In this document: piece by piece, positions 1 to 7,630 of the stretch | Numbering within the stretch: the first letter of the stretch is position 1 | Layout of the letters: each line of letters starts with the position of its first letter | NCBI GenBank assembly: GCA_049514555.1 | Contig: JBEKUY010000019.1 | Span: 1 to 13,170, forward strand | Source: JBEKUY01 sp049514555 | Lineage (GTDB): Bacteria > Acidobacteriota > Terriglobia > Acidiferrales > UBA7541 | Reading direction: 5' to 3' | DNA length: 13,170 bases | Program-made: the position numbers and the translations under genes | Notes under the pieces: model-generated | The model's database searches: none | Told to the model about the DNA's origin: nothing | What the model saw: only the letters and a program-made list of their open reading frames with translations

Positions 1-464
1 GCTATCGTCCTCCAACACCGCAGCTCTGACCGTTCCCGCTGCGGCGACCGTATTGGCCGGTTCGAGTTCCGCCACTTTCTCGGCTGTTGCTGGATCGGTT
101 TCGACGAACCAAACCGCCACGATCACCGCCACCGCCGGCACTTCCAAGTCTGTTGCCATCACCGTGACGGGCACGGGCGGCAGTCCTAGTCTGTCTTCTT
201 TGGCGTGCACCCCAACGACGTTGTCCTCGGGCGCGGCGAGCGCTTGCACCGTCACCCTGACGCAGGCTGCCCCCGCGGGCGGGACCGCGGTTTCGCTATC
301 GTCCTCCAACACCGCAGCTCTGACCGTTCCCGCTGCGGCGACCGTATTGGCCGGTTCGAGTTCCGCCACTTTCTCGGCTGTTGCTGGATCGGTTTCGACG
401 AACCAAACCGCCACGATCACCACCACCGCCGGCACTTCCAAGTCTGTTGCCATCACCGTGACGG
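1..464 (+). repeat. Near-identical 294-bp-period direct repeat coding for Ig-like modules
   Basis: Bases 1-170 and 295-464 are identical except for one position (G at 128, A at 422, changing Ala to Thr). The period of 294 bp equals 98 codons, so the reading frame is kept and whole modules are duplicated. Both copies diverge abruptly after base 170/464. The first copy is cut by the window edge, so more copies probably lie upstream. Confidence 0.95.
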
Positions 465-2071
465 CCCCTCCAGCGCCGCAGCCAGCATTGGCGATTACGA
501 GCAGCAGTTTGCCGGGCGGCGAGCTGCAGGTTCCCTACAGTGCCACGCTGGTCGCCACGGGGGGTAGCGCGCCCTATTCCTGGACTGTTCTCAGCGGCCA
601 GCTCCCCGATGGCCTGAGCCTGACGTCATCCACCGGTGGCATTCTCGGGACGCCCACCGTCGCTAATTTCTTTTCGGTCGTCATACAGGTGAGCGACCAG
701 GCGGGCGCGACTGTTTCCGCCGACTTCTCCATCAATATTGGAACCAATATTGGAACGGTGGTTCCGACCCTGGTCCAGCACGTCAGCGGGGCCAGCACCC
801 AGTCGAACGGCGTGACGAGTTACACGCTTCGGCTGCCCAACGGCACGCAGAACGGCAACTGCATCATCGCCGCGTTCCAGTACGGCGACTTCGGGTCGCC
901 CACGGCATCGGTGGTGGACGACCAGGGCAACACCTACGCGCTCGGCAAGAGCAACGACGACGGCAACCAAATTGCCGAAATTTGGTACGCGCTGAACGTG
1001 GCGCCGGGAACGCGGGCAATCACGATCTCGTTCAGCGGCACGTCACCCACGCACGTGACCGGAATGGCCTCGGAGTTCTATAACGTGGCCACCTCGAGCG
1101 CGGTGGACGGCACGCCGAGCAGCAACAGCGGCTCTTCCACGAGCATCACCGCGGGCAGCATTACGACGACGGTAGACCGCGACCTCATCTACCAGTACGC
1201 CATTCAGGACACGACTTCCAGCCCCATCAATTCATGGACGCAGGGCTCCAGCCCGTGGGCGCTGCTCTCCGCCGATATCTACGACAGTTCCGTGGCGCAG
1301 TATCAGGTGCAGGCCGCACACGGCTCGATCAACCCCGCGCTCACGACGTCGCCGTCGAACAGTTGGAACTCGATCGCCATCGCCCTGAAGTCGGCAAGCG
1401 CGGGGAATGCGCCTCCGGCTGGGATTCACATCGTGCACGTGGAGCACCAGGCGATCCCGGAAGGTTTCGGTCCCACACCCCTGACGATGCAGTTTCCTAG
1501 CACTGGTAATCTACTCGTATCTGTTTGGCTTGGAATCAGCACCTACGACATCTCCAGCATCGGTGACACGCAAAGTAACACCTATAATTCGTCCGGCCCC
1601 ATCCTCAATCAAGGTGCATCGGGAGATGCGCAGATATTTTATGCAGGCAACGCAACTCCTGGGACCACGTTGACGCAAACGTACATCATGACGGGGAGCA
1701 GTTCGTCCGGTGGATCGGTCATGATTCTGTACGACATTGCTGGAGCGGCCGCGTCCCCCTATGACACTCGCGGGGCGTCCGTGGGAAAGCTGTCTTCTTC
1801 AGGAAGCGTGACCTCGGTATCGGTGACGCCCTCGACCGCGAACGGTCTTGTGATTGCCATGATTACGGTCGAGTCGCACACGATCACCGGCGTCGCGCCG
1901 GGCTTGTTCGATGTTGTCGAGTCCAATCCGATTCTGACCATCAGCCCGCTGGATCAGAACGGTGGCTTGGCGCACAACTACAACACGGACACGAGCCCCG
2001 AAACTTACGTTTGGACTACAACAGGCGGGGAACTATCGAACTGGGCCTCGATCGCAGCCGCGTTCCATTGA
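2..2071 (+). CDS. Ig-like repeat protein, probably secreted or surface-exposed (5' partial)
   Basis: The frame is open from base 2, so the gene starts upstream of the window and its N-terminus (where a signal peptide would be) is not visible; the first in-frame start codon, TTG at 53, lies inside a repeat and is not a real start. At least 689 residues remain. In order they show: a 98-residue Ser/Thr/Ala-rich beta-sandwich-like module, present once in full and once in part (to about base 464); a putative Ig domain of the He_PIG/cadherin-like type (about 485-730) with the typical 'LPxGLSLxxxTGxIxGTP' pattern; a short NIGT-NIGT linker; and two mutually similar beta-rich domains (about 765-1395 and 1420-2065), each with a 'D.QxNxY' motif, an 'A.NxxPGTxxT' stretch and an ending like 'xWxSIAxAxx'. 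No catalytic motif was seen. Such modular proteins are frequent in Acidobacteria and are thought to act in adhesion or the matrix; that role is inferred. The gene converges with metH. Confidence 0.85.
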   Translation, partial: LSSSNTAALTVPAAATVLAGSSSATFSAVAGSVSTNQTATITATAGTSKSVAITVTGTGGSPSLSSLACTPTTLSSGAASACTVTLTQAAPAGGTAVSLSSSNTAALTVPAAATVLAGSSSATFSAVAGSVSTNQTATITTTAGTSKSVAITVTAPPAPQPALAITSSSLPGGELQVPYSATLVATGGSAPYSWTVLSGQLPDGLSLTSSTGGILGTPTVANFFSVVIQVSDQAGATVSADFSINIGTNIGTVVPTLVQHVSGASTQSNGVTSYTLRLPNGTQNGNCIIAAFQYGDFGSPTASVVDDQGNTYALGKSNDDGNQIAEIWYALNVAPGTRAITISFSGTSPTHVTGMASEFYNVATSSAVDGTPSSNSGSSTSITAGSITTTVDRDLIYQYAIQDTTSSPINSWTQGSSPWALLSADIYDSSVAQYQVQAAHGSINPALTTSPSNSWNSIAIALKSASAGNAPPAGIHIVHVEHQAIPEGFGPTPLTMQFPSTGNLLVSVWLGISTYDISSIGDTQSNTYNSSGPILNQGASGDAQIFYAGNATPGTTLTQTYIMTGSSSSGGSVMILYDIAGAAASPYDTRGASVGKLSSSGSVTSVSVTPSTANGLVIAMITVESHTITGVAPGLFDVVESNPILTISPLDQNGGLAHNYNTDTSPETYVWTTTGGELSNWASIAAAFH
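734..757 (+). repeat. 12-bp tandem duplication in an interdomain linker
   Basis: The unit AATATTGGAACC occurs twice in tandem, with only its last base differing in the second copy. It encodes NIGT-NIGT between the putative Ig domain and the first C-terminal domain. It also creates the 10-bp palindrome CCAATATTGG at 744-753. It is most simply a small slippage duplication that lengthens a linker. Confidence 0.8.
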
Positions 2072-2078
2072 TCCGGCG

Positions 2079-2111
2079 GGGACTGACGCACCCTCTTTGC
2101 GTCGGCGTCCC
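2079..2111. terminator. Possible hairpin terminator after the Ig-like repeat gene
   Basis: Eight bases after the stop codon, GACGCA (2085-2090) pairs perfectly with TGCGTC (2098-2103) around a 7-base loop. An outer stem, GGGAC (2079-2083) with GTCCC (2107-2111), extends it across a small internal loop. No T-tract follows, so it is not a canonical intrinsic terminator, but its position at the end of one of two convergent genes fits 3'-end formation. In the rest of the gap to metH (2112-2355) I see no gene or clear signal. Confidence 0.35.
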
Positions 2112-2355
2112 TTCAGCTGGAAGGTGGTGAGGCCGGCGTCTCCGCCGCTCGATACAGCAGGCGTTCGCCCTGTGGCTTCTCTAATTGTTCTTGGTGGCCT
2201 TTTGCCGCTGAGGAGAGATTCCTCCAACCGGGTCAGAATGCCATCCGCAATGTGGATCGAAAATACCGGGGCCGCTCAATTCCAACACGGCGACCGTCGC
2301 GACGAACCGACGCCATGAGTGTCTTTTGATCCATAACGCAGCGGCTTACGGAAAC

Positions 2356-5300
2356 CTATGATTGCGCGCCATCCTCCACGCTGAAATACGTGCAATCCGG
2401 GTGGTGAAAGACCAGAGCGCTGACGCTGGCTTCCGGGTCCATCATCATTCCTTCGGTGAGCTGCACGCCGATCTCTTCCGGCCGCAGCAGCTTCCAGATG
2501 CCGGCTTGATCGTCGAGGTCGGGGCAGGCCGGGTAGCCGAAACTGTACCGCTTGCCGCGGTAACGCGACGTGAATCGCTCCTGCATGGTCATCTCCGGCG
2601 GATCGGGGAAGCCCCAGTCCTCGCGGATGCGCCGGTGCAGCCATTCCGCGCAGGCCTCGGCTGTCTCGAGCGCCAGTGCCTGCAGCGCGTGCGACCTGAA
2701 ATAGAACCCTGCATTTTTGGCTTGTTCCGCGCGCTCCCGGATTCCTGCGCCGGCAGTCACCACGAATACGGCGACGTGGTCGCGCTCGCCGTCCTTCGGC
2801 GGCAATACGAAGTCGCTCAAGCAGAGCCGGTCGCCCGCCTTCTGCCGCTTGAAGCGGAACGTGTGCAGAGGCTCTTTCCCTCCGGGCGCATATAACCGCA
2901 GGGAATTCCCATCGGACTCGGCTTCGAGGAATTGCCAAACCGCCCGGATCTTCATGAAGCCTTCGGCCTCGCGCTTCACTTCCTCCATGCCTTCGTACAA
3001 CTCGATGGCTTTCGGATCGCGCTCCGCTAGCCGCTTATCGAAATCGCCGCGATAACCCAGGTGGCGGCCGTAGAGCATGTACGGGCTCACGTAGCCCCAA
3101 ATCTCGCGTAAATCGGGCACGCTCCGCACCTTGCGGCCGAGATCGGCGACGCGCGGAATCGGAATGTCGGTGCGCACGCGAGGCGAGCGCGCTTCGGTCA
3201 CGTCCACAGCCGTCACCGTTGTCACGATCTCGGATGTGCCGTCGCCCGCAGCCGCGTGCTCGCGCAGCACTTCCTCGCGCGTCGCCGGGTCAGCTAGGCG
3301 ATTCATCAAGCTGAGCCCGCTCATCGCATCCTTCGCATAGCACACCGCGCGGCCGTAGCTCGGCGCGATCTTCTGCCGCGTGAATTTTGCGGAGAGCGCG
3401 GCTCCTCCCACGAGCAGAGGAATCTCCACGCCCGCCTCGCGCAAATCGCTCGCCGTGACCACCATCTGCTGCGCGCTCTTCACCAGCAGCCCCGAGAGTC
3501 CGATCGCGTCCGGCTGATGCTGCTGGTACGCCAGGATCAAATCTTCGGGCGGCACCTTGATCCCCAGATTGATCACCTCATAGCCGTTGTTCTTGAAAAT
3601 GATTTCGACGAGGTTTTTTCCAATGTCGTGGACGTCGCCCTTCACCGTCGCCAGCAACACTTTGCCCCGCCGCGCCGTCTCCGATTTCTCCATGAACTGC
3701 TCAAGGTGGCTCACCGCCGCCTTCATCGCCTCGGCGGACTGCAGCACCTCGGCCACGATCAGCTCGTTGTTATTGAACAGCCGGCCGACTTCGGCCATGC
3801 CGTCCATCAGCGGCCCGTTGATGATTTCGAGCGGAGCCGCGCCCTCGGCGCGCTTGCGTTCGAGGTCTTCGACCAAGCCGTCCTTGGTGCCCTCGATGAT
3901 GTAATTCGCCAGGCGCTGGTCGAGCGGCACGTCCTCCGGTTTCGCTTTCTCGCGCCGCTTGACCGTACGGAAGTGCTCGGCGATCGCCGCGATGTGGAAC
4001 TGGTTGATGGCGGCGCGCTGCTCGCGGCTCTGCTGGTGCCAGTCGGCCGGTGCGTTCCGCAGCAGCTTCGCGGCGGGGTGCTGATCCGGAACGTTGACGG
4101 GCACATGATTGAACAGCAGGTCCTCGGCGAGCTTCCGCTCTTTTTCCGGAATCGAAGCAAAACGCTCGATGCGCTCCGCATTGACGATCGCGAGATCGAG
4201 CCCTGCCTTCGTGCAGTAGTACAGGAACACCGAGTTGACCACCTCGCGTGCCCCCGGCGGCAGCCCGAAGCTGACATTCGAAATTCCCAGGATCGTCCGC
4301 GCGTCCGGAATCTGCCGGCGAATGAGCCGGATGCCTTCCATCGTCTCGACCGCGCCGCCGATGTAATTCTCGTCTCCGGTGGCGCACGGGAACACCAGCG
4401 GGTCGAAGACCATGTCCTCCGCCGGGATGCCGTATTTCTCAGTCAGCAGTTTGTACGACCGCAGCGCGATGGCCAGTTTGCGTTCCCGCGTGAACGCCTG
4501 CGCTTGCACCGGGTCCTCGTCAATGCAACCGACGACAACCGCTGCGCCGTACTCCCGCGCAATCGGCGCGACTCGCTCGAACTTTTCCTCGCCATCCTCC
4601 AAATTGATCGAGTTGACGATCGCCTTGCCTTGGCAATAGGTTAGCGCAAGCTCGACCGCCTGGGGATCGGTCGTGTCGATCATCATCGGTACTTTTACCT
4701 TGTGGATCAGCTTCTCGAAGAAGGGCGGAACGTCTTTTTTCTCGTCGCGCTCGGTGCTTTGCAGGCAGACGTCCACGATGTGCGCGCCGCCGCGCACCTG
4801 CCGCCGCGCAATCTCGCTCGCCTCTTCCCATTTTTCTTCGGCCACGAGCTGCTTGAAGAGCCGCGAGCCGATCACGTTGGTGCGTTCGCCCACGAGCAGC
4901 GGCCGCGTGCTTTCTTCGGCCTCGATGATCTCGATTCCGGAGTACACGGCGCGGTGGCTCGGCGCGGGCCGCGGCCGCGGCTTCTTGCCTTCGGCCATCT
5001 GCGCGATGGCCCGCATATGTTTCTCTGTCGTTCCGCAACAGCCGCCGACGATGTTCAGCCAGCCGTGCTCGATGAATCGTTCGAGCTGCGCGGCAAGTGA
5101 CGTAGGAGTCTCGAGATACTTTCCCTCTTCATCGGGCAGTCCCGCGTTCGGGTAACACGAAACGAATTCGTGCGTGAGTTGGCTGAGCGTGCGAATGTGG
5201 TCGGTCATGAATTCCGGCCCGGTCGCGCAGTTCAGGCCGAAAGTCAGCGGCCGCGCGTGGCGCAGGGATGCCCAAAGCGCCTCGATTCCTTGTCCCGCCA

Positions 5301-5922
5301 GCATCGTCCCCATCGGCTCGATCGTCACCGAGATCATGATGGGGATGTCTCGTCCGAGTTCCCGCGCAAGCTGCCGGATTCCCAGGATGCCTGCCTTGAT
5401 GTTTCGCGTGTCCTGACAAGTCTCCAGAAGCAGAACGTCGGCGCCACCCTCGACGAGGCCGCGCGCCTGTTCGTAGTACGCCTGCCGAAGCTGGTCAAAT
5501 GTGACCCCGCCGGTCACGGTGATCGCTTTTGTCGTCGGTCCCATCGCTCCGGCCACAAAGCGCGGCTTCTTGGGCGTCGAGAATTCGTCGGCGGCCTGGC
5601 GCGCCAATTCCGCCGCCTTCCGGTTGATCTCGCGCGCCTGAGATGCAAGGCCGTACTCGGCCAGCACGATCGGCGTCCCGCCAAAGGAATTTGTCTCGAT
5701 GATGTCGCTGCCCGCCTCGAGATATTTTCGATGGATGTCGAGCACAACGTCGGGCCGCGTCCGGACAAGGTTCTCGTTGCAGCCCTCGAGCGTCGCGCCG
5801 CCGAAATCCGTCGCGGTTAGGTTGCACTGTTGCAGCATGGTGCCCATCGCGCCATCGAGCACGAGAATCCGCTCTTCCAGCAACTCGCTGAGGGCCCGCC
5901 GAGTTTCAACCTGCGCATTCAT
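2356..5922 (-). CDS. metH: Cobalamin-dependent methionine synthase, full-length four-module form
   Basis: Transfers the methyl group of 5-methyltetrahydrofolate to homocysteine through enzyme-bound cobalamin, giving methionine and tetrahydrofolate in the cytoplasm. The 1188 residues have the usual length and module order. The homocysteine-binding domain (about 13-310) has the zinc ligands Cys232 (in NCATG) and Cys295/Cys296 (in GGCCGT). The pterin-binding domain (about 340-600) begins near GERTNVIGS. The B12 cap and Rossmann domains (about 655-885) carry the cobalamin motif DVHDIG, with His765 as the expected lower cobalt ligand. The C-terminal reactivation domain (about 925-1180), which binds S-adenosylmethionine, has RYSFGYPACPDL. 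The ATG start puts the N-terminus directly before the Hcy domain; a purine-rich GGGAAGAG lies upstream of it. The gene is divergent from the dehydrogenase and convergent with the Ig-like protein, so it is probably transcribed alone. I looked for a cobalamin or SAM riboswitch upstream and saw none. Confidence 0.97.
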   Translation of the reverse strand: MNAQVETRRALSELLEERILVLDGAMGTMLQQCNLTATDFGGATLEGCNENLVRTRPDVVLDIHRKYLEAGSDIIETNSFGGTPIVLAEYGLASQAREINRKAAELARQAADEFSTPKKPRFVAGAMGPTTKAITVTGGVTFDQLRQAYYEQARGLVEGGADVLLLETCQDTRNIKAGILGIRQLARELGRDIPIMISVTIEPMGTMLAGQGIEALWASLRHARPLTFGLNCATGPEFMTDHIRTLSQLTHEFVSCYPNAGLPDEEGKYLETPTSLAAQLERFIEHGWLNIVGGCCGTTEKHMRAIAQMAEGKKPRPRPAPSHRAVYSGIEIIEAEESTRPLLVGERTNVIGSRLFKQLVAEEKWEEASEIARRQVRGGAHIVDVCLQSTERDEKKDVPPFFEKLIHKVKVPMMIDTTDPQAVELALTYCQGKAIVNSINLEDGEEKFERVAPIAREYGAAVVVGCIDEDPVQAQAFTRERKLAIALRSYKLLTEKYGIPAEDMVFDPLVFPCATGDENYIGGAVETMEGIRLIRRQIPDARTILGISNVSFGLPPGAREVVNSVFLYYCTKAGLDLAIVNAERIERFASIPEKERKLAEDLLFNHVPVNVPDQHPAAKLLRNAPADWHQQSREQRAAINQFHIAAIAEHFRTVKRREKAKPEDVPLDQRLANYIIEGTKDGLVEDLERKRAEGAAPLEIINGPLMDGMAEVGRLFNNNELIVAEVLQSAEAMKAAVSHLEQFMEKSETARRGKVLLATVKGDVHDIGKNLVEIIFKNNGYEVINLGIKVPPEDLILAYQQHQPDAIGLSGLLVKSAQQMVVTASDLREAGVEIPLLVGGAALSAKFTRQKIAPSYGRAVCYAKDAMSGLSLMNRLADPATREEVLREHAAAGDGTSEIVTTVTAVDVTEARSPRVRTDIPIPRVADLGRKVRSVPDLREIWGYVSPYMLYGRHLGYRGDFDKRLAERDPKAIELYEGMEEVKREAEGFMKIRAVWQFLEAESDGNSLRLYAPGGKEPLHTFRFKRQKAGDRLCLSDFVLPPKDGERDHVAVFVVTAGAGIRERAEQAKNAGFYFRSHALQALALETAEACAEWLHRRIREDWGFPDPPEMTMQERFTSRYRGKRYSFGYPACPDLDDQAGIWKLLRPEEIGVQLTEGMMMDPEASVSALVFHHPDCTYFSVEDGAQS

Positions 5923-6008
5923 TGTGCAAACACTCTTCCCATGGCCCGGGCTGAGCGCTCTTGAAATCTGCCTGAGAATTTATGATTGAACGCGGAATCC
6001 TTCCCGTT

Positions 6009-6035
6009 CGTTCTCGCCGCAGCTGCAGGAGAACG
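6009..6035. repeat. Inverted repeat / stem-loop in the metH-dehydrogenase gap
   Basis: CGTTCTC (6009-6015) is perfectly complementary to GAGAACG (6029-6035) around a 13-base loop that itself contains the palindrome GCAGCTGC (6019-6026). It could be an operator dyad or an RNA hairpin in the metH leader; the sequence does not decide. Confidence 0.5.
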
Positions 6036-6072
6036 CACCCATTTTACTTTGGTTTCCGCCCCGACAGAAGCC

Positions 6073-6109
6073 CTTCCGTAAGTGTCTGCAATCTAGGCAC
6101 TTGCGAAAG
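6073..6109. repeat. 12-bp imperfect inverted repeat upstream of the dehydrogenase gene
   Basis: CTTCCGTAAGTG (6073-6084) and CACTTGCGAAAG (6098-6109) pair with one mismatch and one G-T wobble around a 13-base loop. The dyad spans the TTG at 6101, which argues against 6101 as the true start and for a regulatory or leader role. Confidence 0.55.
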
Positions 6110-6181
6110 CGCGACGTCATTCCAGGTCGTCATTCCCGTAAATCAGTCGTAGAATCTGTGCCACAGTTCACGGGGGCCTTC

Positions 6182-7549
6182 TTGCGAATCGCGGTCATTG
6201 GCTGCGGACGGGTCGGTTTGGTGACGGGCGCATGCCTCGCCGCCATGGGGCATCACGTCATCGGAGCAGACCGCGACCCCAGCCTCGTGCGTGAACTTCA
6301 GCAAGGCCGCACCGACGTTTACGAGCCGCACCTCACCGAACTCGTTCGCCTAGGACTCCAAACCGGCAGGCTGACTTTTACCGAGCGAACTGGCGAGGCG
6401 GCGCGCCAATGCGAAATCATCTTTCTCTGCGTCGGTGTTCCTCAGCTCGAAGGCGGTGAGGCGGATGTTTCGGCGCTCGATGCCGCGACCCGCCAGATCG
6501 GGTCCTCGGTGGACTCGTCCGGGGATGCAGCGCGGCTTGTCGTCGAGCGCAGCACGGTCCCGCTGCAGACCGGCGAGCAAGTGCTGCGTCTCCTTGCCGT
6601 TTACAACCGGAATCGCGGTGGGCGCTTCCGCGTCGCTGCCAATCCTCAGTTCCTTCGCGAGGGCAGCGCCGTAGATGAATTCTTGCATCCCGATCGCGTC
6701 CTGATTGGCGTGGACGACGCGGAATCCGCAGCCCTCCTCCGCGAAGTATATGCACCCCTCTTGGAGCGGAGCTTCTCCTGTCCGGTGCATTCGCCCGCCT
6801 GCCCGCAGAAAGACCCGCCTGAGCTCCTGGTGACCGGCGTGCGCAGCGCTGAGCTGATCAAGCAGGCCTCGAACGCCTTCCTGGCCGTCAAGATTTCTTA
6901 CGCCAACGTCCTCGCCGAGCTTTGCGAGCAGCTCGGAGGCAACGTTCAGGAAGTGACTCACGCCATGGGACTCGACGCGCGCATTCGTCCCAGTTTGCTC
7001 GAAGCTGGGCTGGGATTTGGAGGCTCGCGTCTCCCGAAAGACCTCCAAGCCTTCCGTCATCTCGCGGAACACGCCGGTGTGGAAGCGGGAATTCTTCAGG
7101 CGGCCGAGGAGGTCAACAATCGCCGCGTCGAGCTCTTCTTGAAGAAAATCGAGAGGAGCCTCTGGATTCTGAAAGGCAAGCGGATCGCGTTGCTGGGCTT
7201 GGCTTACAAGGCCAACACCGATGATGTGCGGGGTTCCCCGGCCCTGGCCCTGCTCGACCGGCTGGTCAGCGCAGGAGCAACCGTGGTGGCCTACGACCCG
7301 CAAGCGATGCCCGCCGCGCGCAGCCTCCGCCCGGAACTGGCTTGTGCTGCGGACGCTTTCCAGGCAGCCGCCGGCGCCGATGCCCTGGTGATCGCCACCG
7401 ATTGGAACGAGTTTTCCGCTCTCGATTGGCGGCGGCTGCGCGACGTCATGGCTCGCCCTCTTGTTCTCGACGCTCGAAACCTCCTGTCTCCCCGCCAGAT
7501 GCAGGCGCTCGGCTTTGAGTATCATTCCGTCGGCCGCCCCGGCGTTTGA
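6182..7549 (+). CDS. UDP-glucose/GDP-mannose dehydrogenase family protein (Ugd-like), catalytic Cys replaced by Arg
   Basis: Homologue of NAD-dependent enzymes that oxidise UDP-glucose to UDP-glucuronate (or related sugars) in two steps for polysaccharide synthesis. I chose TTG 6182 because it gives the classic N-terminus MRIAVIGCGRVGLVTG and follows GGGGG (6172-6176) at 5 bases; GTG 6158 or TTG 6101 are possible. The product is 455 residues. The N-terminal NAD domain has GxGxxG (7-12), Thr125 in STVP and Glu160 in NPQFLREG. The central helix has Lys227 and Asn231 (ELIKQASNAF). The C-terminal sugar domain has GLAYKANTDDVRGSP, where Glu before Ser is more usual than Gly. The family's catalytic Cys in GFGGSC(F/L)PKD is Arg283 here (GFGGSRLPKD; codon CGT 7028-7030). 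An extra segment with two Cys (Cys200, Cys207) precedes the Lys helix. Without the Cys the second oxidation should fail, so it may be inactive, altered or a special subfamily. The fold is certain; substrate and activity are not. Confidence 0.88.
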   Translation: MRIAVIGCGRVGLVTGACLAAMGHHVIGADRDPSLVRELQQGRTDVYEPHLTELVRLGLQTGRLTFTERTGEAARQCEIIFLCVGVPQLEGGEADVSALDAATRQIGSSVDSSGDAARLVVERSTVPLQTGEQVLRLLAVYNRNRGGRFRVAANPQFLREGSAVDEFLHPDRVLIGVDDAESAALLREVYAPLLERSFSCPVHSPACPQKDPPELLVTGVRSAELIKQASNAFLAVKISYANVLAELCEQLGGNVQEVTHAMGLDARIRPSLLEAGLGFGGSRLPKDLQAFRHLAEHAGVEAGILQAAEEVNNRRVELFLKKIERSLWILKGKRIALLGLAYKANTDDVRGSPALALLDRLVSAGATVVAYDPQAMPAARSLRPELACAADAFQAAAGADALVIATDWNEFSALDWRRLRDVMARPLVLDARNLLSPRQMQALGFEYHSVGRPGV

Positions 7550-7596
7550 ACCTGCGCAATCCCCTCTGATCCGGCAGCGGACACCAAGAGACGGAA

Positions 7597-7605
7597 TGTT
7601 ATACT
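7597..7605 (+). promoter_or_regulatory. Possible extended -10 promoter for wecB
   Basis: TG-T-TATACT fits an extended -10 element (TGnTATAAT) 25 bases before the wecB ATG. No good -35 is seen about 17 bases upstream. A start point about 7 bases downstream would leave a short leader with no recognisable Shine-Dalgarno. wecB might instead be read through from the dehydrogenase gene 81 bases upstream. Confidence 0.4.
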
Positions 7606-7630
7606 GGCTCGCGCGTTCTCGATAATCCGA

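Larger units (their letters stand above)
5923..6181. other. Divergent intergenic region between metH and the dehydrogenase gene
   Basis: This 259-bp stretch must hold promoters for both divergent genes, but I could not pick a convincing -35/-10 pair for either. It contains the 8-bp palindrome GCCCGGGC (5944-5951) near the metH start and two stem-loops, listed separately. An open frame from the TTG at 6101 runs in phase into the dehydrogenase, but residues before the TTG at 6182 match nothing expected of that family. Confidence 0.5.

Noticed and set aside
3517..4644. 375-codon + strand open frame inside metH
   Set aside because: Antisense shadow of a full-length, motif-complete metH; no recognisable protein features.
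5923..6100. Possible cobalamin, SAM or SAH riboswitch upstream of metH
   Set aside because: I looked on the metH strand for the B12-box and SAM/SAH core patterns and found none; only unrelated stem-loops are present.
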